NCBI GenBank assembly: GCA_035532475.1
Contig: DATKQY010000008.1
Coordinates: 1 to 64,000 of the forward strand
Source: DATKQY01 sp035532475
GTDB lineage: Bacteria > Actinomycetota > Acidimicrobiia > Acidimicrobiales > Bog-793
Reading direction: 5' to 3'
Length of the DNA stretch: 64,000 bases
This document shows positions 6,598 to 14,766 of this stretch, one piece after another. The notes beneath the pieces are model-generated. The model was not told the origin of the DNA and searched no databases. It saw nothing but the letters and a program-made list of their open reading frames with translations. The first letter of the stretch is position 1, and each line of letters begins with the position of its first letter. The position numbers and the translations under genes were made by a program.

Positions 6598-9507
6598 ATG
6601 ACCGACGCGACCCCGTACCCGGCCGGTGGTCAGGACCCTGTCCCCCGAGAGGAGATCCACACGGCGAAGGGCCCGACCCGAGGCGGGGCACCGCCGCGCG
6701 CGGCGGACGACGTCGCGCCGTGTGTGCTCGTCGTCGGGATGCACCGCTCGGGCACCTCCGCGGTGACCGCCGCGCTCGCGGGGCTGGGGCTCGGGCTGCC
6801 CGAGCCGGCCGACCGCATGGAGGGCGGCGGCGACAACCCCCGCGGCCACTACGAGAGCCGGTCGCTCGTCGAGCTCAACGAGCGCATCCTGATGCGCCTC
6901 GGCGGCGCCTGGCACCGCCCCCCTCGCCTCGTACCTGGCTGGGAGCACCACCGAGCGCTCGACGACCTGGTCCTCCAGGCGTGCGAGGCCTTCGACGCGA
7001 CGTTCGGGCCCGCCGGGCGCCCCGTCGTGTGGAAGGACCCGCGCGCGGCCCTCCTCCTGCCTTTCTGGCGGCGTGTGCTGGAGCGCCCGATCGTCGGCGT
7101 GCTGGTCGTGCGCGACCCGCTCGAGGTCGCGCGCTCGCTCGCGACGCGCGACGGCTTCCCCCTCGTGCGCGGTCTGGCCCTCTACGAGCGCTACCTACGC
7201 TCCGCCCTCGCCGGCCTCGAGGGGCTGGCCGTCTTCGTCTGCCGCTACGAGGAGGCGCTCGGGGACCCGACCGCCTTCGCCAAGTCCGTCGCGCACTTCC
7301 TCGATGCGACCGGTGTCGCCGTCGACACCGAGCAGCAGCTCGGCCCGGCGCGTGTCTTCGACGAGAGCCTCCACCACGTCCACGCCGAGGCCGAGGACGT
7401 CGCGAGCTTCCAGCTCGTGCTCCCGGCGATGCGCGAGCTCGACGAGGCGCTGGAGACCCTCGTCGGACCGCACCCGTGCTTCGCGCCAGCACCCCTCGGC
7501 CCCGAGAGCGAGTGGACGACCGCCCTGCTCGACCGGGAGCGCGACCTGCAGCACGTGCTCGACGGCCTCGTCTGGGCGACCCGCCAGATCGAGCCGATCC
7601 TACGGGCGACCCCCCGGCCGGAGCAGGCCGAGCTGCGCACGGAGGGCCAGAACGAGGACGACATCGAGGACGCGGCCGAGGGGGCCGAGCCCGACGAGAA
7701 CGGCCCCTACCCGCTGAACGCCAGCGAGGACCGCCGCGCCTACCACCGTTGGCTGCGGGCCCGGCGCCAGCCGGTGATCGTGGGTGGCGTCGGTGAGGCG
7801 CCGAGACGGCGCGCGCGCGTCCGGCGCGCGCTGCGGCTGCGCACGAAGCCGCCGCTCGTGAGCGTGCTCGTCCCCGTCTGGCGCCCGCCGCTGTGGGCGC
7901 TCGAGCGCTGCGTCGGCTCGGTGCTCGACCAGACGTTCGGCGACTGGCAGCTGTGCATCTGCGACGACGCGTCGGGCGACGAGGACCTCACGGCCTACCT
8001 CCGCTCGCTGCGCCGGGTCGACCGCCGGATCAACGTGACCGCCCTCGAGCAGAACGGCGGCATCTCCGCGGCGACGAACGGCGCGCTCGCCATCGCCAAC
8101 GGGAGGTTCGTCGCGTTCCTCGACCACGACGACGAGCTGACCTCCGACGCCCTCGAGAAGGTGGCCGACGTGCTCGGCGCCGACCCCGAGGTCGACGTGC
8201 TCTACTCCGACGAGGACAAGGTCGACGCCGCCGGCGAGCGCTTCGACCCGCTCTTCAAGCCGGAGTGGTCCCCGGACCTGCTGCTCTCCTTCCAGTACCT
8301 CGGCCACCTCACGGTCATCCGGCGCGGCCTCGTCGCCGAGCTCGGCGGCCTGCGCTCGGACTACGACGGGAGCCAGGACTACGACCTGGCGCTGCGGGCG
8401 ACCGAACGGGCCCGCAAGATCGTCCACCTGCCGGAGGTCCTCTACCACTGGCGCACGCTCCCCGGCTCGGCGGCGAGCGACTCCTCCGGCGTGCTCGCCA
8501 AGCCCTGGGCCTACGAAGCGGGGCTGCGGGCCATCCAGGACACCCTCGCCCGGCGGGGCGAGGAGGGTGAGGTGACCCGCCGCCCCGACTTCCCCGGCCG
8601 CTACCACGTGCGCCGCAAGCTCCGCCGCGACCCGCTCGTCAGCATCATCATCCCGTTCCGCGACGAGCCGGCACTGCTCGCGACGTGCGCGGCGTCGCTC
8701 CGCCAGGATCCGGGCTACGACCGCGTCGAGCTGGTCCTCGTCGACAACGACAGCGAGCTGCCCGAGACCGCGGAGCTGCTCGACGGGCTCTCGCGAGAGC
8801 CCGACGTCACGATCGTCGACGCCCCCGGTCCCTTCAACTGGGCGGCGATCAACAACGCCGCGGCGGCCAACGCCCGGGGCGAGATCCTGCTCTTCGCCAA
8901 CAACGACATCGAGGCGCGCGCGCCCCGCTGGCTCCACGCGTTGCTCGGCCACGCGCTGCGCGACGAGGTGGGCGCCGTCGGCGCCCGGCTCCTCTACCCC
9001 GACGGGGCGATCCAGCATGCCGGCGTCGTCGTCGGGCTCGGCGGGATCGCCGGTCACGTGCTGCGCGGCCTGCCCGGCGACCACCCCGGTTACAACTCGA
9101 TGGCCATCTCGACGCGTGACTGCTCGGTGGTGACCGGAGCGTGCATGATGGTCCGGCGTGAGGTCTTCGAGTCCGTCGGCGGGTTCGACGAGCGCCTTCC
9201 CGTCGCGTTCAACGACGTCGACTTCTGCCTGAAGCTGCGCGAGCGGGGCTACCTCGTCGTCTACGAGCCGCTCGCCGAGCTGATCCACCACGAGTCGAAG
9301 AGCCGGGGCCACACCGACGACCTCGTCGAAGGGCGCCGCATCGTCCACCGGTGGGCCGACGTGCTCGCCGCCGGAGACCCTTACTTGAATGTGCACCTCA
9401 GCCACTGGCGATACTGGTGCCCCTTGTCGACCGTTCAGGAGGACGACCGATGGAAGACCTACCTGGAGACGTCCGTGTTGACACGCGGGTCGTCGTCGAG
9501 CACCTGA
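6598..9507 (+). CDS. Sulfotransferase-like / GT2 / GT2 fusion protein
   Basis: This 969-residue protein has three domains. Residues about 42-370 form a sulfotransferase-like P-loop domain with the PAPS-binding signature GMHRSGTSAV at 47-56. Residues about 420-640 are a GT-A family 2 glycosyltransferase with VSVLVPVW and the metal-binding FLDHDDE. Residues about 680-930 form a second GT2 with VSIIIPF, FANNDIE and the late VAFNDVDFCLKLRERGY acceptor motif, typical of rhamnosyl- or O-antigen-type transferases. No membrane segment is seen, so it probably works on the inner membrane face on lipid-linked glycan. The start is ATG 6598. The next gene begins inside its 3' end, showing coupling. Confidence 0.88.
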   Translation: MTDATPYPAGGQDPVPREEIHTAKGPTRGGAPPRAADDVAPCVLVVGMHRSGTSAVTAALAGLGLGLPEPADRMEGGGDNPRGHYESRSLVELNERILMRLGGAWHRPPRLVPGWEHHRALDDLVLQACEAFDATFGPAGRPVVWKDPRAALLLPFWRRVLERPIVGVLVVRDPLEVARSLATRDGFPLVRGLALYERYLRSALAGLEGLAVFVCRYEEALGDPTAFAKSVAHFLDATGVAVDTEQQLGPARVFDESLHHVHAEAEDVASFQLVLPAMRELDEALETLVGPHPCFAPAPLGPESEWTTALLDRERDLQHVLDGLVWATRQIEPILRATPRPEQAELRTEGQNEDDIEDAAEGAEPDENGPYPLNASEDRRAYHRWLRARRQPVIVGGVGEAPRRRARVRRALRLRTKPPLVSVLVPVWRPPLWALERCVGSVLDQTFGDWQLCICDDASGDEDLTAYLRSLRRVDRRINVTALEQNGGISAATNGALAIANGRFVAFLDHDDELTSDALEKVADVLGADPEVDVLYSDEDKVDAAGERFDPLFKPEWSPDLLLSFQYLGHLTVIRRGLVAELGGLRSDYDGSQDYDLALRATERARKIVHLPEVLYHWRTLPGSAASDSSGVLAKPWAYEAGLRAIQDTLARRGEEGEVTRRPDFPGRYHVRRKLRRDPLVSIIIPFRDEPALLATCAASLRQDPGYDRVELVLVDNDSELPETAELLDGLSREPDVTIVDAPGPFNWAAINNAAAANARGEILLFANNDIEARAPRWLHALLGHALRDEVGAVGARLLYPDGAIQHAGVVVGLGGIAGHVLRGLPGDHPGYNSMAISTRDCSVVTGACMMVRREVFESVGGFDERLPVAFNDVDFCLKLRERGYLVVYEPLAELIHHESKSRGHTDDLVEGRRIVHRWADVLAAGDPYLNVHLSHWRYWCPLSTVQEDDRWKTYLETSVLTRGSSSST

Positions 9508-9941
9508 GGTCGGTGGTCGGCAGCGCGCCCGGCTCGTACCCAAGGACCTGGCTCCCCCAGGCGACCTTCGACGAGCTGCTGGTCCGCGCCGACCGTGAGC
9601 CGATCCACCTCCACCCGAGCCTGCACCACCTCCACCGCCGCTGGGACATGGGGCACGCCCGCACCCACGCCGGCAGCGGCTGGGGACCGAAGGCGATCGG
9701 GAGGCGCATCCTCGCCCGCATCGTGAACGCGGCCCTCGACCGGTACTTCACCGAGGAGCAGGAGTTCCGTGCCGCCCTCGCCCAGTCGATCGACGGCATC
9801 GCCTACCGCGTCGACGAGATCGCGAGCGCGGACCTCCGCAACCTGCTCGACGTCGTGCGCGACGACCTGCTCGACCTCAGCCGCTACGTGGACGACCGCA
9901 TCGACACCCGCCTGAGCGACACGCGGGCGAGCGACGCCTGA
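9450..9941 (+). CDS. Small uncharacterised protein of the glycan cluster
   Basis: This is a 163-residue soluble protein that I do not recognise. The first part contains a SYPRTWLPQATFDELL segment and a HLHPSLHHLHRRWDMGH stretch rich in His and Trp. The rest is helical and acidic (YFTEEQEFRAALAQSIDGIAYRVDEI). CAGGAGG at 9436-9442 precedes ATG 9450, and the gene overlaps the fusion glycosyltransferase by 58 bases, so co-translation is likely. Eight bases separate it from the GT4 gene. It may be a partner or scaffold for the glycosyltransferases. A similar helical extension occurs in some GT and methyltransferase gene sets, but that is a guess. Confidence 0.75.
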   Translation: MEDLPGDVRVDTRVVVEHLRSVVGSAPGSYPRTWLPQATFDELLVRADREPIHLHPSLHHLHRRWDMGHARTHAGSGWGPKAIGRRILARIVNAALDRYFTEEQEFRAALAQSIDGIAYRVDEIASADLRNLLDVVRDDLLDLSRYVDDRIDTRLSDTRASDA

Positions 9942-9949
9942 GCGGTACC

Positions 9950-11155
9950 GTGGTCGACAGCACGAAGGCGGCCCGCAGGCCCGAGCACCGGACGCGGCCC
10001 CACGTCGCCGTCGTCACCCGGCACTGGGGTGACTCCGGCGACGAGGCGACCGCCGCGACCCGCCTCGTCGCCGGCGCGGTCTCGCGCCACGCCGACGTCT
10101 CCATCGTGCACCTCGTCTCCCCGCTCGTCCCGCTCGAGACGCTCCGCGACAGCGTCTTCGAGGTCCACCGCGTGCCGGTGCACGGCGCACGACCGCTCCG
10201 CTCGGGGATCCTGCGCGTGGCGCTCGCCGTCCACGACGGCGGGCTCGGGGTCCCCGCCACCGCGGCGTCCCTGCTCGAACGGTACGAAGGCGACGCCCCC
10301 GAGGTGCCGGAGGTGCTCGAGCGCCTCGCCCCGGACGCGATCGTGCTCGCCGGCCACCACCAGCCCTACGACATCGGCGTGCTCGGCGCACGCGCGAGCG
10401 CCGGGCGCGCCCGCGTCGTCGCCCTGCCCTACCTCGGCGACGACCGCCGCCTGGCGGCGGAACCGGTCCGGTCCCTGCTCGAGGCGGCCGACGTCGTCGG
10501 GGTCGTCCACCCAGGTGAGCGGCGCGCCGTGCTCGCGGCCTGCCCGGGCCGCTCCGAGCGCGACGTCGTCCTGCTCGACCTCGCGCTCAGCCTGAACCGC
10601 AACGCCGCCTCGCACCGCCTCTTCGGCGTCCGCTGGTTCGGGCGCTACGTGCTCTCGATCCGAGACTTCCCCCCCGGCGGCGCCCGCTACGTCCGCTCGG
10701 TCACCCACGAGGTGCTGCGCAGCGTCGTCGGGCGCGTCTCTGTGGCCGAGGTCGACGGCGAGCAGTGGCGGATCAGCGACCGGGAGAACACCCTCGAGCT
10801 GCCGGTCAGCCCGAGCCGCGTCAACCTGTGGCGCCTCATGGCGCACGCCGTCGCGACGATCGACCTCCGTCCTCCCGGGCCCTTCGGACGCGAGACGATC
10901 GAGTCGCTGCTGCTCGGCACGCCCGTCGTCGTCCCCGACGCCAGCGCGGCGATGGAGCACGCCGCGGCCGCCGACGGGGGCCTGTGGTACCGGGACGTCG
11001 GAGAGCTCTTCGACGCCACGCGGGTGCTGATGAACCGCCCGGTACGCGACCGTCTGGCCGCCCAGGGGCGCGCCTACGCGGACGCCAAGCACGCTCAGGT
11101 CGACGACTTCGTCGCGCGCGTCGGCCGCATCGTCCTCGGCGAGGGCGCCGGCTGA
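9950..11155 (+). CDS. GT4-like glycosyltransferase
   Basis: The 401-residue protein has a GT-B outline. The N-terminal Rossmann part begins PHVAVVTRHWGDSGDEATAA. The C-terminal part carries GPFGRETIESLLLGTPVVVP, where the Glu and the small-residue loop are the usual nucleotide-sugar contacts, and ends with typical helices (VRDRLAAQGRAYADAKH). The family is GT4-like, but the EX7E motif is weak, so donor and acceptor are unknown. It starts at GTG 9950, eight bases after the preceding stop, as the last gene of a three-gene unit that likely builds a surface polysaccharide or glycolipid. Confidence 0.8.
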   Translation: MVDSTKAARRPEHRTRPHVAVVTRHWGDSGDEATAATRLVAGAVSRHADVSIVHLVSPLVPLETLRDSVFEVHRVPVHGARPLRSGILRVALAVHDGGLGVPATAASLLERYEGDAPEVPEVLERLAPDAIVLAGHHQPYDIGVLGARASAGRARVVALPYLGDDRRLAAEPVRSLLEAADVVGVVHPGERRAVLAACPGRSERDVVLLDLALSLNRNAASHRLFGVRWFGRYVLSIRDFPPGGARYVRSVTHEVLRSVVGRVSVAEVDGEQWRISDRENTLELPVSPSRVNLWRLMAHAVATIDLRPPGPFGRETIESLLLGTPVVVPDASAAMEHAAAADGGLWYRDVGELFDATRVLMNRPVRDRLAAQGRAYADAKHAQVDDFVARVGRIVLGEGAG

Positions 11156-11313
11156 CACGAGACGGCCCGCCGTCGCCCGGGCGTGCACGACCTTCCGGGC
11201 CGCGACGCCGGGGTCCGGGATCTCCACCGGACGACCGGAGCGGACGGCGTCTCTGCTACACGTTCTGCAAGGGCGTCGGCGAGAGGCGCCCTCCGAAGCC
11301 CCCGGGCGACCGA

Positions 11314-11338
11314 GCACGGGGGCGTGTCCCGCCCGTGC
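11314..11338. terminator. Possible bidirectional terminator between convergent genes
   Basis: GCACGGG (11314-11320) and CCCGTGC (11332-11338) form a 7-bp stem with an 11-base loop between the GT4 gene and pdxH, which converge here. There is no T-run, as is common in GC-rich Actinobacteria. Confidence 0.35.
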
Positions 11339-11370
11339 CCGCCGCGGAGCGCGGCCGCGCTGCCGCCTCC

Positions 11371-11982
11371 TCACGGCTGCAGCCGCACGATCCGCCACCC
11401 CGCCCCTTCGGACGCGTACCGCAAGCGGTCGTGGAGCCGGTCGTCGCGGTGCTGCCAGAACTCGAAGGCCTCCGGCGCGAGGCGGAACCCGCCCCACCAC
11501 GCCGGCCGCTCGACGTCGCGCCCCGACCACTCCCCGGCCACCCGAGCGATGTTCCGGTCGAGCTCGGCCCGGTCCGCCACCGGCCGGCTCTGCTGCGAGG
11601 CGCGCGCGCCGACCTGGGCCCCACGGGGCCTCGTCGCGAAGTAGGCGTCCGACTCCGCGGGGTCGACCCGGTCGACGGGCCCCTCGATGCGTACCTGGCG
11701 TCCGAGGGGGTCCCAGTGGAAGAGCATCGCGGCGCGCGGGTTCTCGGTCAGCTCGCGGCCTTTGCGGCTGCCGTAGTTGGTGAAGAACACGAAACCGCGC
11801 CGGTCCCAGCGCTTCAGCAGCACCATCCGCACCGAGGGTCGCCCCCGGCCGTCGGCGGTGGCGACGGCGACCGCCTCGGAGTCGCGCACGTCGCGGGCCG
11901 CCTGGGCGAACCACGTCCCAAAGAGCGCGAACGGGTCCTCGGGAGCGTCACGCTCGAGCAGCGGCGCCGCGTGGTCGACCAC
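11371..11982 (-). CDS. pdxH: Pyridoxamine 5'-phosphate oxidase
   Basis: This is a 203-residue FMN enzyme that oxidises pyridoxamine or pyridoxine 5'-phosphate to pyridoxal 5'-phosphate. Family marks run the full length: RPSVRMVLLKRWDRRGFVFFTNY (FMN and substrate contacts), GRELTENPRAAMLFHWDPLGRQVRIEG, ESDAYFATRPRGAQVGARASQQSRP and the C-terminal WWGGFRLAPEAFEFWQ, RLHDRLRY and WRIVRLQP. The start is GTG 11982, six bases after the stop of a second split-barrel gene, with which it forms an operon. The enzyme appears complete. Confidence 0.96.
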   Translation of the reverse strand: MVDHAAPLLERDAPEDPFALFGTWFAQAARDVRDSEAVAVATADGRGRPSVRMVLLKRWDRRGFVFFTNYGSRKGRELTENPRAAMLFHWDPLGRQVRIEGPVDRVDPAESDAYFATRPRGAQVGARASQQSRPVADRAELDRNIARVAGEWSGRDVERPAWWGGFRLAPEAFEFWQHRDDRLHDRLRYASEGAGWRIVRLQP

Positions 11983-11988
11983 GCCGGA

Positions 11989-12570
11989 TCAGCCCCGCGA
12001 CGGTGACGCCGGGACGGTGGCGTCGAGACCCGGCAGAGCGTCGATGCTCGCCCGGTTCTTCTCGCCCCAGTACCGGGCGATGCCGTCGCGCCCCTTGCGG
12101 CCGGCCCACGCGTCCATCTCCGCTCGGTGCCCGCGAAAGTCCATCAGCGGGACGCCGAACCCGCAGGAGTCCGAGATCCGCCGCACGCCCACGACGATCA
12201 CCGAGCGCACGCCGTCGCCCGCGGGCGAGGAGAAGCGGGCCGCGAGCGCGGCGAAGCGCCGGTCGCCGGCGGTCACGACCTCGCCCGTGCCGTGCAGGCG
12301 GACGATCCGTGGCGGACCCTCGAACGCGCAGAACATCAGCACGATGCGCCCGTTCTCCCGCAGGTGCGCGACCGTCTCGATCCCGCTGCCGGTCTGGTCG
12401 AGGTAGGCGACGGTCCGGGGGTCGAGCAGCGCGAGCTCGCCCCGGTTGCCCTTCGGCGAGCAGTTGACGTGGCCGTCGGGCCCGAGCGGGGCCGTCGCGA
12501 CGAAGAAGACGGGCTGGGCGAGGAGGAATGCCGCGAGCCGCTCGCCGACCTCGTCGTAGGTCCGACCCAT
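11989..12570 (-). CDS. PPOX-class FMN split-barrel protein
   Basis: The 193-residue protein belongs to the pyridoxamine-phosphate-oxidase-like superfamily. It is the branch that opens with a start helix and FFVATAPLGPDGHVNCSPKG. This branch includes flavin-, F420- or heme-binding proteins whose substrates are mostly unknown. Other marks are YLDQTGSGIETVAHLRENGRIVLMF, LRLHGTGEVV-like strands and a C-terminal region (CGFGVPLMDFRGHR) with a possible Cys. It lacks the PdxH C-terminal motif and so is not a second PdxH. It is the first gene of the two-gene unit with pdxH and lies just downstream of the DUF501-Ppx gene on the same strand. Confidence 0.85.
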   Translation of the reverse strand: MGRTYDEVGERLAAFLLAQPVFFVATAPLGPDGHVNCSPKGNRGELALLDPRTVAYLDQTGSGIETVAHLRENGRIVLMFCAFEGPPRIVRLHGTGEVVTAGDRRFAALAARFSSPAGDGVRSVIVVGVRRISDSCGFGVPLMDFRGHRAEMDAWAGRKGRDGIARYWGEKNRASIDALPGLDATVPASPSRG

Positions 12571-12579
12571 CAGCGGATC

Positions 12580-14007
12580 CTACCGCCCAGCCCCTCGCGG
12601 CCCCGGGGCCGGCCGCAGCAGCTCGGCGACGAGGCCGTCGAGGATGTCGGACTCGGAGGAGACGAGCTCGTCGTGGCCGAGCCGGGCCATCGTCTCGGCG
12701 AGGACGACGGCACCGCCGACGATGACGTCGGCGCGCGCGGGCTCGAGACCGACGCGCTCGCGCCGCCGCTCGAGGGGCTCGGCCGCGAGGGAGGCGAGCA
12801 ACGCCTCCACCACGTCGCGGTCCAGCCGCACGTGGTGCAGCGGCCCGCGCTCGTGGCCGTCGAGGCCGAGATGGATGGCGACGAGGGTCGAGATCGTCCC
12901 GGCGACGCCGACCATCCGTCTCGGCACGGCGAGCGCCGGGCGCGCCTCGAGGGCGGCGTCGACGAGCGAGCCCACCTCGGCGCGTGCCACCGCCAGCTCG
13001 GCCGCCGTCGGTGGGTCCGAGGCGAGGAAGCGCTCGGTCAGCCGAACGCAGCCGATGTCGAGGGAGACGACCGCAGCCGGCACGGCCGCGGCGCCCGGTG
13101 CGCCGGCCACCAGCTCGGTCGAGCCGCCCCCGAGGTCGACGACCAGGTAGGGACCCGCTTGCGGATCGAGCTCCGCCGTCGCTCCGGCGTAGGCGATGCG
13201 GCCCTCCTCGGCACCCTCGAGCAGCTCGAGGCGCACGCCGAGCACGGCCTCGGCGGCGTCGAAGAGCTCCGTCGCGTTGCGCGCGTCGCGTGCCGCCGAG
13301 GTCGCGCTGGCCCGCAGCCGGACGACGCCGAAGGCGTCCACCACCCGGCGGTACTCCGCGAGGACCGCGAGGGTGCGCGCGAGCGCCCCCTCCGCGAGCT
13401 CCCCCGTCCTGTCGACCCCCTCGCCGAGCCGCGTGATCGTCATCCGGCGCTCGAGCGGGCGACCGCAGCGGTCGGCGACGAGCAGGCGGGTCGAGTTCGT
13501 GCCGCAGTCGATCGCCGCGACGGTCCCGTCCAGCTCGCCGTCGAGCTGTCCGGCCACCCAGCGCCCGACGGGATCCCCCCCGCCGGCGAGGTACCACGCC
13601 AGGTGCGCGTGGAGGCACTTCACCCCGCGGCGGGTCCCGCCGACCCCGCCGGACGGTCGGCGGCCCGCATGGCTCGCAGGCAGGGCGGCGTCGCGCTCGG
13701 CCGCGTAGCGGTCGTGCGCCGCGGCGAGCTCGGCGGGGGGGACCGACGACTCCGCCGCACGGACGCCACCGGTCGACTCGAGCCGGCCGACCGCCTCGCG
13801 CTCGCGCCGGCCGACGAGCCAGTAGCGGGTCGGCATGGGGGTGCCGTCGAAGAGGAGGGGGTCGTTGCGGATGACGACCGGGCCGCCGTCACGGTCGCGC
13901 ACGACGACCGTGAACGCCCCCGCCGGGGGGCGTCCGAGCAGCCGGGCGACCGCCGCCACGTCCGCCGCCGGCGCCAGCCAAGCGCCGGTGTCCGTCGTCT
14001 CCGCCAC
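12580..14007 (-). CDS. DUF501 - Ppx/GppA phosphatase fusion
   Basis: One uninterrupted frame of 475 residues joins two proteins that are usually neighbours. Residues about 8-157 are DUF501, with GRPPAGAFTVVVRD, PTRYWLVG and the family hallmark GVKCLHAHLAWYL at 128-140. Residues about 160-475 are an exopolyphosphatase/pppGpp phosphatase (ASKHA fold). That part shows AAIDCGTNSTRLLVAD (phosphate-binding loop), LVVDLGGGSTEL and GVAGTISTL. It probably trims polyphosphate or (p)ppGpp. The start GTG 14007 keeps the DUF501 domain whole; the frame upstream is a shadow. No stop, start or Shine-Dalgarno clearly separates the domains. The gene normally follows eno-ftsB, but here it is separated from them by inserted genes. 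Confidence 0.88.
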   Translation of the reverse strand: MAETTDTGAWLAPAADVAAVARLLGRPPAGAFTVVVRDRDGGPVVIRNDPLLFDGTPMPTRYWLVGRREREAVGRLESTGGVRAAESSVPPAELAAAHDRYAAERDAALPASHAGRRPSGGVGGTRRGVKCLHAHLAWYLAGGGDPVGRWVAGQLDGELDGTVAAIDCGTNSTRLLVADRCGRPLERRMTITRLGEGVDRTGELAEGALARTLAVLAEYRRVVDAFGVVRLRASATSAARDARNATELFDAAEAVLGVRLELLEGAEEGRIAYAGATAELDPQAGPYLVVDLGGGSTELVAGAPGAAAVPAAVVSLDIGCVRLTERFLASDPPTAAELAVARAEVGSLVDAALEARPALAVPRRMVGVAGTISTLVAIHLGLDGHERGPLHHVRLDRDVVEALLASLAAEPLERRRERVGLEPARADVIVGGAVVLAETMARLGHDELVSSESDILDGLVAELLRPAPGPRGAGR

Positions 14008-14033
14008 GTCCGCCGCGTCCCTCGCTCCCGGCG

Positions 14034-14636
14034 CTACGGGGCCTCCCCCGCGGCGGCGGCCGCCGGGGGGGCGCCCGCGTCGCCGCCCGTGGCGTCGAGC
14101 GCGGCGTCGAGCGCGAGCGTAGAGACCAGCTCGGGGTGGTTGCGCCAGGTGGCGGCCACGCTCCCCTCGAGCGGGAGCAGCGGCCACGCCTCGGCGTCGA
14201 GGCGGGCGAGGGGAGCGCCCCGACCGCCCCGCGTCGCGACGACGACCGGGCCACCCGCCGCCGCGGCCAGGGCCCGCCACGACCGCGGGTCCTCCGCCGG
14301 GTCGCCGGGCGCGCCCTCGTCCAGGGCGAGCACGACGGCGTCATGGCCCTGACGTGCACACCAGTCGAGCGCGGCGCGAAGCGCGGAGGCGTCCCCGGGC
14401 GTGGCCGCGGCGTCGAGCAGCACCGTGGCGCCGTCGGGGAGCGCCGCGGCACGCTCCTCGCTGTCGATCACCACCACGGTCTCGTCCAGGCCCGCCTGGA
14501 GCGCCGCGGCCGCCACCCGGGCCGCCCGCCACGCCTGCGCCGGCCGACGGCGTGCCGCGGGGGCCCGGCGGGGCTCCTCCCGGCGACCGGACGGTGCCAC
14601 CCGCCCGAGCGCGAGCACGACTGCGGCGACCGTCAC
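14034..14636 (-). CDS. Degenerate MobA-like nucleotidyltransferase
   Basis: This is a 200-residue protein with a MobA/IspD-like outline: an N-terminal strand (VAAVVLALGRVAPSGRR), QAWRAARVAAAALQAGLDETVVVID and GHDAVVLALDE. It ends in the family-like GGPVVVATRGGRGAPLARL, WPLLPLEG and WRNHPELV. The nucleotide-binding LAGGxSxRxGxxK signature is replaced by LALGRVAPSGRREEPRR, without the usual Gly-Gly and Lys. The Asp in the metal motif is also unclear. It is therefore likely inactive or changed in function. GTG 14636 is the first start near the conserved strand. It lies 26 bases upstream of the DUF501-Ppx gene and is probably co-transcribed with it. Confidence 0.72.
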   Translation of the reverse strand: MTVAAVVLALGRVAPSGRREEPRRAPAARRRPAQAWRAARVAAAALQAGLDETVVVIDSEERAAALPDGATVLLDAAATPGDASALRAALDWCARQGHDAVVLALDEGAPGDPAEDPRSWRALAAAAGGPVVVATRGGRGAPLARLDAEAWPLLPLEGSVAATWRNHPELVSTLALDAALDATGGDAGAPPAAAAAGEAP

Positions 14637-14729
14637 CGCCGCAGCGTACCGGGCCGGAACCGACCGCCCGCGACGGCCCGCGGGGGCGTCGCACCGCGCC
14701 CGCGCGCGCCCCGTGCCGACGCCTCCCCT

Positions 14730-14756
14730 TTGCACACGCCGGCGACCAGGGATAAC
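14730..14756 (+). promoter_or_regulatory. Weak candidate promoter of the Rpf-like gene
   Basis: TTGCAC (14730-14735) and GATAAC (14751-14756) resemble -35 and -10 elements, but their 15-base spacing is short. The GTG start follows at 14767, so the leader would be very short or absent. Found by eye only. Confidence 0.3.
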
Positions 14757-14766
14757 GTCTTCCGCC

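Noticed and set aside
14401..14766. Longer N-terminus for the Rpf-like protein
   Set aside because: The extra residues overlap the divergent MobA-like gene and lack a signal peptide at the front. GTG 14767 gives a sensible anchor.
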